A stretch of DNA of 12,253 bases from CAZOHN01 sp964579325 (GTDB lineage: Bacteria > Pseudomonadota > Alphaproteobacteria > Rhodobacterales > Rhodobacteraceae), in assembly GCA_964579325.1 (NCBI GenBank), contig CAZOHN010000109.1, forward strand, positions 1 to 12,253. The letters run 5' to 3'. The notes under the pieces were generated by a model, which saw only the letters and a list, made by a program, of their open reading frames with translations, was not told where the DNA came from and made no database searches. Position 1 is the stretch's first letter, and each line of letters starts with the position of its first letter. The translations under genes were made by a program, and so were the position numbers. Positions 1-5,778 of this stretch are shown piece by piece.

Positions 1-797
1 TACAGGATCGGGTCGCCGCCGCCCGAGGGATCGAAGAAGGTGAAGCCGAAGTTGCGGTCCATCAGGAGCATGGTGATGGCGCCGGCCAGCACCGGAAGCG
101 CCAGCAGGATCATCCAGGCGGTGACGAAGATCGACCAGGCGAAGAGCGGCACCTTGAACAGCGTCATGCCAGGCGCGCGCATGTTCAGGAAGGTGGTGAT
201 CATGTTGATCGCGCCGAGGATCGACGAGGCGCCCGAGAGGTGCACCGCGAAGATCGCCAGGTCCATCGACATGCCGCCTTCGGTCGTCGAGAGTGGCGGG
301 TACAGAACCCAGCCGACGCCCGAGCCCATCTGGCCATTTCCGCCGGGCGAAAGCAGCGAGGCGACGCCGAGCGAGACGCCCGCCACGAACAGCCAGTAGG
401 ACAGGTTGTTCAGGCGCGGGAAGGCCATGTCGGGCGCGCCGATGTGCAGCGGCATGAAGTAGTTGCCGAAGCCGCCGAAGAGCGCCGGGATCACGACGAA
501 GAACATCATCAGGACGCCGTGATAGGTGATCATCACGTTCCAGAGGTGCCCGTTCGGGGTGCATTCGCCGGCAGCGGCCGCCGTGAAGCGCGCGCCTTCC
601 ATGCACATGTACTGCACGCCCGGCTCCATCAGCTCCATGCGCATGTAGACCGTGAAGGCTACCGCGATGAAGCCGACGACGCCGGCGGTGAAGAGATAGA
701 GAATCCCGATGTCCTTGTGGTTCGTGGACATGAACCAGCGGGTGAAGAAGCCCCGCGTGTCTTCGTGTCCGTGACCCTGAACGGCTGCGTCGGCCAT
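1..797 (-). CDS. ctaD: Cytochrome c oxidase subunit I (aa3 type), N-terminal 265 residues, cut by window edge
   Basis: This is the catalytic haem-copper subunit of the terminal oxidase, which reduces O2 to water and pumps protons in the cytoplasmic membrane. The visible residues begin MADAAVQGHGHEDTRGFF and continue with the family hallmark WFMSTNHKDIG (about 21-31). ITYHG (90-94) carries His93, matching the low-spin haem a ligand. GGFGNYF (108-114) and APDMAFPRLNN (121-131) follow, with Asp123 at the D-channel entrance. Several membrane helices are visible. The CuB/haem a3 half, including the HPEVY region, lies beyond the window. The ATG is preceded by GGAGG at good spacing. No ctaC, ctaB or ctaE is adjacent on the start side, as is usual for Rhodobacterales where ctaD is a separate unit. 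A perfect FNR-type box lies about 105 bp upstream. Identification is near certain; the aa3 (rather than quinol oxidase) assignment is an inference from the N-terminus. Confidence 0.97.
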   Translation of the reverse strand, partial: MADAAVQGHGHEDTRGFFTRWFMSTNHKDIGILYLFTAGVVGFIAVAFTVYMRMELMEPGVQYMCMEGARFTAAAAGECTPNGHLWNVMITYHGVLMMFFVVIPALFGGFGNYFMPLHIGAPDMAFPRLNNLSYWLFVAGVSLGVASLLSPGGNGQMGSGVGWVLYPPLSTTEGGMSMDLAIFAVHLSGASSILGAINMITTFLNMRAPGMTLFKVPLFAWSIFVTAWMILLALPVLAGAITMLLMDRNFGFTFFDPSGGGDPIL

Positions 798-846
798 GCT
801 GCCTCCGAATTGCTGATCTAGCGGCGTGGGCGGTTGGCCGCCTCTG

Positions 847-865
847 CCCCGGTTTCAATTCGGGG
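847..865. other. Small inverted repeat in the ctaD leader
   Basis: CCCCG and CGGGG (5 bp each) are separated by 9 nt, between the regulator stop and the ctaD start. It could be a weak hairpin in the ctaD 5' leader or the tail of the regulator transcript. There is no T-tract that would make it a convincing terminator. Confidence 0.25.
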
Positions 866-901
866 TTTAGAATGAGTCTGGGCCGGGGGCAACGGCGCAG
901 G

Positions 902-915
902 TTGATCGAGATCAA
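902..915. promoter_or_regulatory. Candidate FNR/FnrL binding site
   Basis: The sequence TTGATCGAGATCAA is a perfect match to the FNR consensus TTGAT-N4-ATCAA and is fully palindromic. It lies in the noncoding gap, 29 bp past the regulator stop and about 105 bp upstream of the ctaD ATG, so ctaD is the only plausible target. FNR-family proteins (FnrL in Rhodobacter, FnrP in Paracoccus) carry an oxygen-labile iron-sulfur cluster and control respiratory oxidases; that is family knowledge. That this site works, and whether it activates or represses, is inference. No convincing -10 box at the canonical -41.5 spacing is evident. Confidence 0.6.
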
Positions 916-936
916 GGAAAATGGTCGCAGGGGGGT

Positions 937-952
937 GCGGCCCTCAGGCCGC
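937..952 (-). terminator. Possible hairpin at the end of the XRE regulator gene
   Basis: GCGGCC and GGCCGC form a perfect 6-bp stem with a four-base loop. The regulator's TGA stop codon lies in that loop. The following leftward sequence has only a short, late T-run, so this is at best a weak or factor-assisted terminator. Confidence 0.25.
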
Positions 953-1798
953 CTCGGCGCGGAGCCGGGCGAGGAGGTCGGGCACTTCGCCGGCGGACAC
1001 CTCGGCCTCGCGCACCAGCCAGTCGAAGTGCAGCGTGAACTGTCGCACACGCTCGCTGTCTCGGAAGGCAAGGTAGTTGCGGCCCAGGTAGAGAACCGCG
1101 AGCAGCGGGCCGAACACGGTGATCGGGGCCGAGAACACCCGGCGCGCATCGTAGAAGAAGAGCCGGAGCGAGGGATAAAGCTGGTCGTGAAGCGCCAGAA
1201 GGCGGTCCAACTGCGTGCGCCTCACTTCGGCGGAAAGCCCGGCGTAGTAGCCTTCGCCGCGCGCGAAGGCGGTGATCTCGTGCAGGGGCAGGGCGATTTC
1301 GTAGTCGGACCGCGACGACCGCATCCACGTCAGCCGGTCTTCCGAAGCGCCGATGGCCTGCTCGACGGTCAGGCCGAGGTGCGGCGCGTACTCCCATTGC
1401 AGGACATCGTGGGTCTTGAGCATGTCGGGCAGCGTCGCGGGAACATGCCGGATCTTGTAGCCCGCGGCTTCCCTGTGCCACGCGAAGATGCGTTCGTCGA
1501 TCAGGGCGCGCGGTGCCTCGGTCATCGCCACCTGTGCGGCGAGGAGGTCGGCGGCACGTTCGGGGCGGTCGGTGAGCCCAAGGAGCCAGTCGGCCGAGAC
1601 CCCGAGCGCGCTGGCGCATTCGCCGACGATCTGGCCGTTCGGCAGGCGGGTGCCCTCGTCGGTCAGGAGTTGCGAGACCGTCGAGCGGTTGACGCCGACG
1701 GCGCGGGCAAGGGCGCTCTGGCTCATCCCGCGCGCCGCCGCTGCCTCTGCGAGGCGGGAGCGGAACAAGGCCGAGCGGATGCGCTTGTCGGTTTTCAT
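944..1798 (-). CDS. XRE-family helix-turn-helix regulator with large C-terminal domain
   Basis: Predicted DNA-binding regulator of 284 residues. Residues about 15-76 form a classic XRE/Cro-type HTH: GMSQSALARAVGVNRSTVSQ is the recognition core, and ALGVSADWLLGLTDRP closes the domain as in SinR/434-like repressors. The remaining 200 residues are a separate domain. Its pattern (a VPATLPDML segment near 118, an ERL/M block, a YEIALPLHEI segment, then RRTQLDRLLAL) is reminiscent of the DUF5753 ligand/partner domain of XRE regulators, but this match is by eye and tentative. The gene is divergent from the desaturase across a 115-bp gap containing dyad symmetry, so regulation of the desaturase and of itself is the natural inference. 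No strong Shine-Dalgarno precedes the ATG; the start is chosen because the HTH begins soon after it. Confidence 0.85.
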   Translation of the reverse strand: MKTDKRIRSALFRSRLAEAAAARGMSQSALARAVGVNRSTVSQLLTDEGTRLPNGQIVGECASALGVSADWLLGLTDRPERAADLLAAQVAMTEAPRALIDERIFAWHREAAGYKIRHVPATLPDMLKTHDVLQWEYAPHLGLTVEQAIGASEDRLTWMRSSRSDYEIALPLHEITAFARGEGYYAGLSAEVRRTQLDRLLALHDQLYPSLRLFFYDARRVFSAPITVFGPLLAVLYLGRNYLAFRDSERVRQFTLHFDWLVREAEVSAGEVPDLLARLRAEAA

Positions 1799-1814
1799 GA
1801 CCAGATGTCTACTT

Positions 1815-1848
1815 TAATGAACGTTGTTCCGTTTATGTTGCGTTATTA
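1815..1848. promoter_or_regulatory. Candidate operator between XRE regulator and desaturase
   Basis: The gap is noticeably AT-richer than the flanking genes. GAACGTTGTTC at 1819-1829 is an inverted repeat (GAAC-N3-GTTC). A wider dyad pairs TAATGAACG (1815-1823) with CGTTATTA (1841-1848), with one bulged base. XRE repressors typically bind such dyads next to their own start. Promoter elements are probably here too but none fits the consensus well. Confidence 0.35.
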
Positions 1849-1903
1849 CAGAATTCAGACAGTCCATGCCAAGGACTATCAAAGGTTTGGGAAGATCGTT
1901 GCT

Positions 1904-1908
1904 GGAGG
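1904..1908 (+). promoter_or_regulatory. Ribosome binding site deciding a GTG start
   Basis: GGAGG lies 5 nt before the GTG at 1914. It supports GTG as the desaturase start; no ATG with a comparable site lies nearby in frame. Confidence 0.7.
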
Positions 1909-1913
1909 ATTGA

Positions 1914-2891
1914 GTGAAGACATCTCGCGCGCCGGCCGTCGAATGGCCGACGCTGTTGCTCATCGTGGCCACCTATGCGGTCTGGGCGCTGGGGACGACC
2001 CTTGCATGGGAAGCCTTCGCGCCGCTCGGTTTCGCCCTTGCAACGCTTGCCATCGTGCAGTTCTCGTCGCTTCAGCACGAGGTCCTGCACGGCCATCCGT
2101 TCAGGTCGCGCCGGCTGTCGGAGGCGATGGTGTTCCCGGGGCTCACGGTGTTCGTGCCCTACATCCGGTTCCGCGATACCCACCTTGCGCACCACCACGA
2201 CGAGCGGCTGACCGACCCCTACGACGACCCGGAGTCGAACTACATGGACCCCGCCGTCTGGGCGCGGATTTCGCCTTGGCTGAAGCGGGTTCTGCGGGCC
2301 AACAACTCTCTTCTCGGCAGGATTCTGCTCGGCCCTGCGATCTCGACGATCGCCTTCGCCCGCAGCGATCTTCGGGCGGCAACGCGTGGCGATACGGCGA
2401 TCCGGGATGCATGGCTGTGGCATCTGCCGGGGCTGGGGATGGTGGCCGCATGGCTCTGGGCGACGCCCGGCATGGGGGCCGGCTGGTATCTCGTCGCGGC
2501 CTATCTCGCGTATGGAATCCTGAAGATCCGGACTTTTCTCGAGCATCGCGCGCACGAAAAGGCGCGGGGGCGGACCGTCATCGTCGAAGACCGCGGGCCG
2601 CTTGCGTTCCTGTTTCTCAACAACAACCTCCATGTCGTGCATCACGCCAAGCCAAAGGCGCCGTGGTACCAGCTGCCCGCGCTCTACGCAGACAACCGCG
2701 GCGAGTTTCTCAGGCGGAATGAGGGCTACCTCTATCATGGCTACGGGGAGATCTTCCGGCGCTACTTCCTGACGGCGAAGGACCCCGTACCGCACCCGCT
2801 GTGGGTTCCGGAGGACATCGGCACGGTGCCGGGCGAAGCCGGGTCCACTCGCGACCGCGACGGCGAGGCGCGCGCGCGCGCCGACGCCTGA
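1914..2891 (+). CDS. Membrane fatty acid desaturase family protein
   Basis: Integral membrane di-iron enzyme of 325 residues that would oxidise an acyl chain or related lipid (desaturation or hydroxylation). The three histidine boxes are clear: HEVLHGH (55-61), HLAHHHD (90-96) and HVVHHAKP (240-247). A further histidine pair, EHRAHE, lies around 210-215. Hydrophobic segments at about 12-50, 70-83, 168-186 and 190-204 anchor it. The motif after the third box, PKAPWYQLPALY, is typical of the family. The last 25 residues are charged and low-complexity, ending in Ala-Arg repeats encoded by an alternating GC tract. Start is GTG with GGAGG. It is divergent from an XRE regulator and followed 41 bp later by a DMT transporter, which may be co-transcribed. 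The substrate is not evident; phospholipid acyl desaturase is the default guess and carotenoid hydroxylase/ketolase relatives are an alternative. Confidence 0.9.
   Translation: MKTSRAPAVEWPTLLLIVATYAVWALGTTLAWEAFAPLGFALATLAIVQFSSLQHEVLHGHPFRSRRLSEAMVFPGLTVFVPYIRFRDTHLAHHHDERLTDPYDDPESNYMDPAVWARISPWLKRVLRANNSLLGRILLGPAISTIAFARSDLRAATRGDTAIRDAWLWHLPGLGMVAAWLWATPGMGAGWYLVAAYLAYGILKIRTFLEHRAHEKARGRTVIVEDRGPLAFLFLNNNLHVVHHAKPKAPWYQLPALYADNRGEFLRRNEGYLYHGYGEIFRRYFLTAKDPVPHPLWVPEDIGTVPGEAGSTRDRDGEARARADA
2868..2881. repeat. Alternating GC dinucleotide tract
   Basis: Seven consecutive GC dinucleotides sit inside the last codons of the desaturase gene and encode its Ala-Arg tail. Alternating purine-pyrimidine GC tracts are prone to slippage and left-handed DNA. 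A length change here would alter only the C-terminal end of the protein. Confidence 0.6.
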
Positions 2892-2932
2892 CGCCTCTCG
2901 ACAGCGTGCCTTCCGCCTGACAGGGAGGCCAC

Positions 2933-3826
2933 ATGGCACTCTGGGTTTATGTCACCATCGCGGCGGCCGCCGTTCAGACACTGCGGTTCATGATGCAGCG
3001 GCAGCTGCACGGCATCGGCCTTTCGCCCGGCGGGGCCACGTTCGCGCGGTTCGTCTTCGCCGCGCCGATCGCTGCCGCTCTGGCCTTCGCGTTGGTCGCC
3101 GAAAGGGGCGCGGGCATCGCTGCGCCGGGCTTGCGGTTCTGGAGTTTTGCCGTTGCGGGCGGGCTGGCACAGATCGCGGCGACCTTCTGCACGGTCGCCC
3201 TGTTTCGCGAGCGGAATTTCGCGGTGGGGATCGCCTTCACCAAGACCGAGACGGTCCAGGTCGCGGCGTTCTCGGCGCTGGTGCTGGGCGAGTTCCTGAC
3301 GTTGACCGGATGGATCGCGATTGCGGTGGGAATGGCGGGAATGCTCCTGCTGACGCGCGCGAAGGGCGCGGGGGAGGCGCGTGTCCTGAACCGGGCCACC
3401 ATGCTCGGCGTTCTGGCGGGCGGGCTGTTCGGCATCTCGGCGGTCGGCTACCGTGGCGCGACACTTGCCATAGGCGACGGAGAGTTCTTCTTTCGGGCGG
3501 CGGTGACGCTGGCCTTCGTGACGGCGTTCCAGACCGTAGCGATGGCCCTGTGGCTGGCCTGGCGCGAGCCGGGAGAGCTGGCGCGGGTCCTGCGCGCCTG
3601 GCGGCGGACGCTGCCGGTTGGCATAACCGGAATGCTCGGCTCGCTCGGCTGGTTCACGGCCTTCGCACTCCAGAATGCGGCGCTGGTGCGGGCGGTGGGA
3701 CAGGTGGAGGTGGTCTTCACCCTTCTCGCCTCGTGGCTTGTGTTCCGCGAGCGGATCACCGTCCGGGAACTGGGTGGCATCGCTTTGGTGGTCGTGAGCC
3801 TGCTGCTGATCGTGCTGGCGCTATAG
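2933..3826 (+). CDS. DMT-superfamily (EamA) transporter
   Basis: Inner-membrane protein of 297 residues with about ten hydrophobic helices arranged as two EamA-like halves (roughly 5-140 and 155-297). Family members export or import small metabolites such as amino acids or nucleoside-type compounds. The end of the first half, ERNFAVGIAFTKTETVQVAAFSALVLGEFLT (about 90-121; helices 3-4 with the Lys-Thr-Glu loop), and the matching ALVRAVGQVEVVFTLLASWLVFRE part of the second half, show the internal duplication. GGGAGG lies just before the ATG. It follows the desaturase on the same strand after 41 bp, so they may form one transcript. Its stop interlocks with the stop of the NUDIX gene on the other strand. 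The substrate cannot be read from the sequence. Confidence 0.9.
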   Translation: MALWVYVTIAAAAVQTLRFMMQRQLHGIGLSPGGATFARFVFAAPIAAALAFALVAERGAGIAAPGLRFWSFAVAGGLAQIAATFCTVALFRERNFAVGIAFTKTETVQVAAFSALVLGEFLTLTGWIAIAVGMAGMLLLTRAKGAGEARVLNRATMLGVLAGGLFGISAVGYRGATLAIGDGEFFFRAAVTLAFVTAFQTVAMALWLAWREPGELARVLRAWRRTLPVGITGMLGSLGWFTAFALQNAALVRAVGQVEVVFTLLASWLVFRERITVRELGGIALVVVSLLLIVLAL

Positions 3827-4498
3827 CCGCAGAAATTCCGAACGGCCGGTATCGTTCTTGAAGAAGGGCACGCCCTCGGGCGCAGCGCCGCGCAGCCGGT
3901 GGGCAACCTCGGCCAGAACCACTGTGGTGATGAACGGCAGGTCGAACCGCCGCGCCTCGGCGAGCGGCACCCATTGCAGGTGTTCCAGTTCGTCCTCGGC
4001 ACCGCCGAAGTCGTCGGGGTCGCCGGTGAGGCTGTCGGCTTCTGCGAGGAAGAAGCGTGCATCGAAGCGACGGGGGCGGCCGGGTGGAGTGATCGCGCGG
4101 AACACGAACGAGAGTGCCCCGGCATCGGGAAGGTTGCCGGTCGCGGCGAATCCGCGCCAGCCTTTGGGCGGCTCGGGCCAGGCTCCCGGCGCACCGAGGA
4201 GCAGGCCGGCCTCTTCCCAGAGCTCACGGATCGCCGCAGCGGCCAGCGCTTGCGGCGTCGGGCCGGCCGAGGACCGGGCGAGCCGGGCGCAGGTATCCTC
4301 CGGCAGGGGACGGCCCAGCGGAACCGTGGAGTCCGCCGGATCGACCGCACCGCCGGGAAACACGAACTTCATCGGCATGAAGGCGGCACCAGCGCCGCGC
4401 TGGCCCATGAGGACCGACGGCCCCGAGGATGCACGCCGCACAAGGATGATTGTCGCCGCGTCGCGGATCGGGACCTCTGTCACTTCGGTTTGCGGCAC
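3821..4498 (-). CDS. NUDIX hydrolase with interrupted Nudix box
   Basis: Predicted Mg2+/Mn2+-dependent hydrolase of nucleoside-diphosphate-linked compounds, 225 residues. The start of the Nudix box is at FVFPGGAVDPAD (45-56) and its catalytic end at RELWEEAGLLLG (91-102), so the core REUxEExGU is intact. The normal spacing between the box glycine and arginine is 14 residues; here it is about 41, so an insertion of roughly 27 residues splits the box. This arrangement is known from NUDT19-type (acyl-)CoA diphosphatases, which makes a CoA-like substrate a reasonable but unproven guess. ATG start is 9 bp after the DUF983 stop, so the two are almost certainly co-transcribed. The end overlaps the DMT gene by 6 bp tail to tail. 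No signal peptide, so cytoplasmic. Confidence 0.9.
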   Translation of the reverse strand: MPQTEVTEVPIRDAATIILVRRASSGPSVLMGQRGAGAAFMPMKFVFPGGAVDPADSTVPLGRPLPEDTCARLARSSAGPTPQALAAAAIRELWEEAGLLLGAPGAWPEPPKGWRGFAATGNLPDAGALSFVFRAITPPGRPRRFDARFFLAEADSLTGDPDDFGGAEDELEHLQWVPLAEARRFDLPFITTVVLAEVAHRLRGAAPEGVPFFKNDTGRSEFLRL

Positions 4499-4507
4499 GT
4501 CGCCTCC

Positions 4508-4966
4508 TCAGGCGGTGCCGAACCCGTGCATCCGCTTGGCCCACTGGAAGGCGACCATCATGCCCTTGAGCCGCGGCAGAAGGAAGAGCGAAAGCCCGAC
4601 GCAGCCGATGGTGAAGCCAGTCGCCATCACCAGCGGCTCGGGCCGGAATTCGGTGAAGACCCAGAGCATCAGGGGCGCCATCAGGTGCCCGACGATGAGG
4701 ATCGTCAGGTAGGCCGGGCCGTCATCGGCGCGCTGGTGATGCAGCGGTTCCTCGCAGACGGGGCAAGCATCGCGGACCGTCAAGTAGCCGCGCAGCATCG
4801 GGCCGGATCCGCAGCACGGGCAGCGCCGCCGCCAGCCGCGCTTGAGTGCGGGCTTCAACTCGCGCTCGCCGTCGTCGCAGCTGAACGTCGGGCCGGGCCG
4901 CGCGACAGGTTCGGCGATGGTCGCCGGGTCCTGTGCGGATACACGTTCGAGGATCGAGACTGTCAT
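4508..4966 (-). CDS. DUF983 family zinc-ribbon membrane protein
   Basis: Small membrane protein of 152 residues and unknown function. A four-cysteine zinc ribbon is visible, CPCCGSG (49-55) and CPVC (68-71), on an arginine-rich cytoplasmic stretch. Two hydrophobic helices follow at about 86-105 and 112-131. HHQRADDGPAYLTILIVGH marks the DUF983 family. A GGTGA-like ribosome site precedes the ATG. It is the first gene of a leftward pair with the NUDIX hydrolase and is divergent from the EF-hand gene. The first 35 residues are polar and poorly conserved-looking, so a later start cannot be excluded. Confidence 0.9.
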   Translation of the reverse strand: MTVSILERVSAQDPATIAEPVARPGPTFSCDDGERELKPALKRGWRRRCPCCGSGPMLRGYLTVRDACPVCEEPLHHQRADDGPAYLTILIVGHLMAPLMLWVFTEFRPEPLVMATGFTIGCVGLSLFLLPRLKGMMVAFQWAKRMHGFGTA

Positions 4967-5025
4967 GTGTCACCGTGATTTGCGAGGCCGAGGTTTAGCG
5001 CCTCCCGCGCCCCATCACAGTGCGC

Positions 5026-5050
5026 GGAATGACCTTGCGCGGTAATGTCG
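5026..5050 (+). promoter_or_regulatory. Possible ECF-type promoter upstream of the EF-hand gene
   Basis: GGAAT is followed after 16 bp by GTCG, resembling the GGAAC-N16/17-CGTC layout recognised by many RpoE-like ECF sigma factors. It lies about 100 bp upstream of the EF-hand start in the 183-bp divergent gap (4967-5149). The match is imperfect and such short motifs occur by chance, so this is only a candidate for autoregulation by the sigma factor encoded downstream. Confidence 0.22.
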
Positions 5051-5149
5051 CAAAACCGAGCGACGGAATTGTGGCCGTGGCGCGTGAGTGAGGCATGAGG
5101 CGGATGAAATGCCTTCTCCGCACGCAGATCGAAGATGGAGAGAGAGACC

Positions 5150-5707
5150 ATGAAACGCACAACGACCGTCGTTGTCATCGCCCTTGCCGCCGCCGCCGTC
5201 ACGTTGCCGGCACTTGCCGACCGCGGCCCGGGGCGCGGCATGATGGGTGGCATGGACGGGTCCGGCCCGATGGGCGGGCTGATGTTCGAGCGGCTTGACG
5301 CCGACAAGGACGGAAAGATCACCACCGAGGAATTCCAGGCTTTCCGGGCATCCCGCGTGGAAGGGCTCGATGCCGACAAGGACGGCTTCGTGACCGCCGA
5401 GGAACTGGCCGCGCACGAGACCCGCCTGGCGCGCGAGCGGATCGACGCGAGGGTGGCGATGCGGATGCAGGCCCATGATCTCGACGGGGACGGCAAGCTC
5501 AGTGCCGAAGAGCTGGCGCAGGGGCCCGTCGTCCGGGCGGTGCCGATGATGTTCGAGCGGCTCGATGCCGACGGGGACGGCGCGGTGTCGCGCGAGGAGT
5601 TCGACGCCATGCAGAGCGCGCGAGGCGAGCGGGGCGGCCGGGGGGAGCGCATCGGGCATGGCCGCGACGGCCACGGGCAGGGCTTCATGCAGCGCTGGAG
5701 GAACTGA
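5150..5707 (+). CDS. Exported four-EF-hand calcium-binding protein
   Basis: Periplasmic or secreted protein of 185 residues. A Sec signal peptide is clear (MKRTTT, hydrophobic VVVIALAAAAVTLP, ALA cleavage near 23). Four canonical EF-hand loops follow: 50-61 (DADKDGKITTEE), 74-85 (DADKDGFVTAEE), 110-121 (DLDGDGKLSAEE) and 139-150 (DADGDGAVSREE). All carry the Asp/Asp/Asp-Gly/Glu ligands, so Ca2+ binding is expected. The first and last units (FERLDAD..) are near-copies, pointing to internal duplication. The tail after 156 is rich in Gly, Arg and His. An ATG five codons earlier (5135) is possible, but GGAG at 5137-5140 lies correctly for 5150 and the signal peptide begins properly there. The ECF sigma gene follows after a hairpin; the protein may be a target, buffer or partner of that signalling unit. 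Confidence 0.9.
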   Translation: MKRTTTVVVIALAAAAVTLPALADRGPGRGMMGGMDGSGPMGGLMFERLDADKDGKITTEEFQAFRASRVEGLDADKDGFVTAEELAAHETRLARERIDARVAMRMQAHDLDGDGKLSAEELAQGPVVRAVPMMFERLDADGDGAVSREEFDAMQSARGERGGRGERIGHGRDGHGQGFMQRWRN

Positions 5708-5726
5708 GCCTTCAGGGTCTAGACTG

Positions 5727-5754
5727 CGGTGCGGCGGGGTGATCTGCCGCACCG
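5727..5754 (+). terminator. Strong hairpin between EF-hand and sigma factor genes
   Basis: CGGTGCGGC and GCCGCACCG form a perfect 9-bp GC-rich stem with a 10-nt loop, 20 bp after the EF-hand stop and 25 bp before the sigma start. No T-tract follows, so full intrinsic termination is unlikely. Partial termination or protection of the EF-hand mRNA 3' end, giving more EF-hand protein than sigma factor, is the likely effect. It could also limit ribosome access to the sigma start. Confidence 0.5.
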
Positions 5755-5778
5755 GCCACGGAACAAGCACCGAGCGCG

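Noticed and set aside
1861..1877. AGTCC-N7-GGACT inverted repeat upstream of the desaturase
   Set aside because: A 5-bp arm is too short to separate from chance, and no other feature supports it.
872..2722. 616-codon open frame on the plus strand
   Set aside because: It runs antisense through the XRE regulator and in another frame through the desaturase. The translation is Arg/Gly-rich low complexity with no domain, typical of GC-rich shadow frames.
1833..2939. 368-codon open frame on the minus strand opposite the desaturase
   Set aside because: The desaturase has all histidine boxes and a ribosome site. The antisense frame has no recognisable domain.
3448..4350. 300-codon minus frame across the DMT transporter and NUDIX genes
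   Set aside because: It overlaps two well-supported genes and has Ser/Arg/Pro-rich shadow composition.
3899..4978. 359-codon frame on the plus strand opposite the NUDIX and DUF983 genes
   Set aside because: It covers two genes with clear motifs on the minus strand; its product is compositionally biased and motif-free.
5760..5764. GGAAC just upstream of the sigma start as an ECF -35 element
   Set aside because: The matching -10 would fall inside the coding sequence, too late to make a useful leader.
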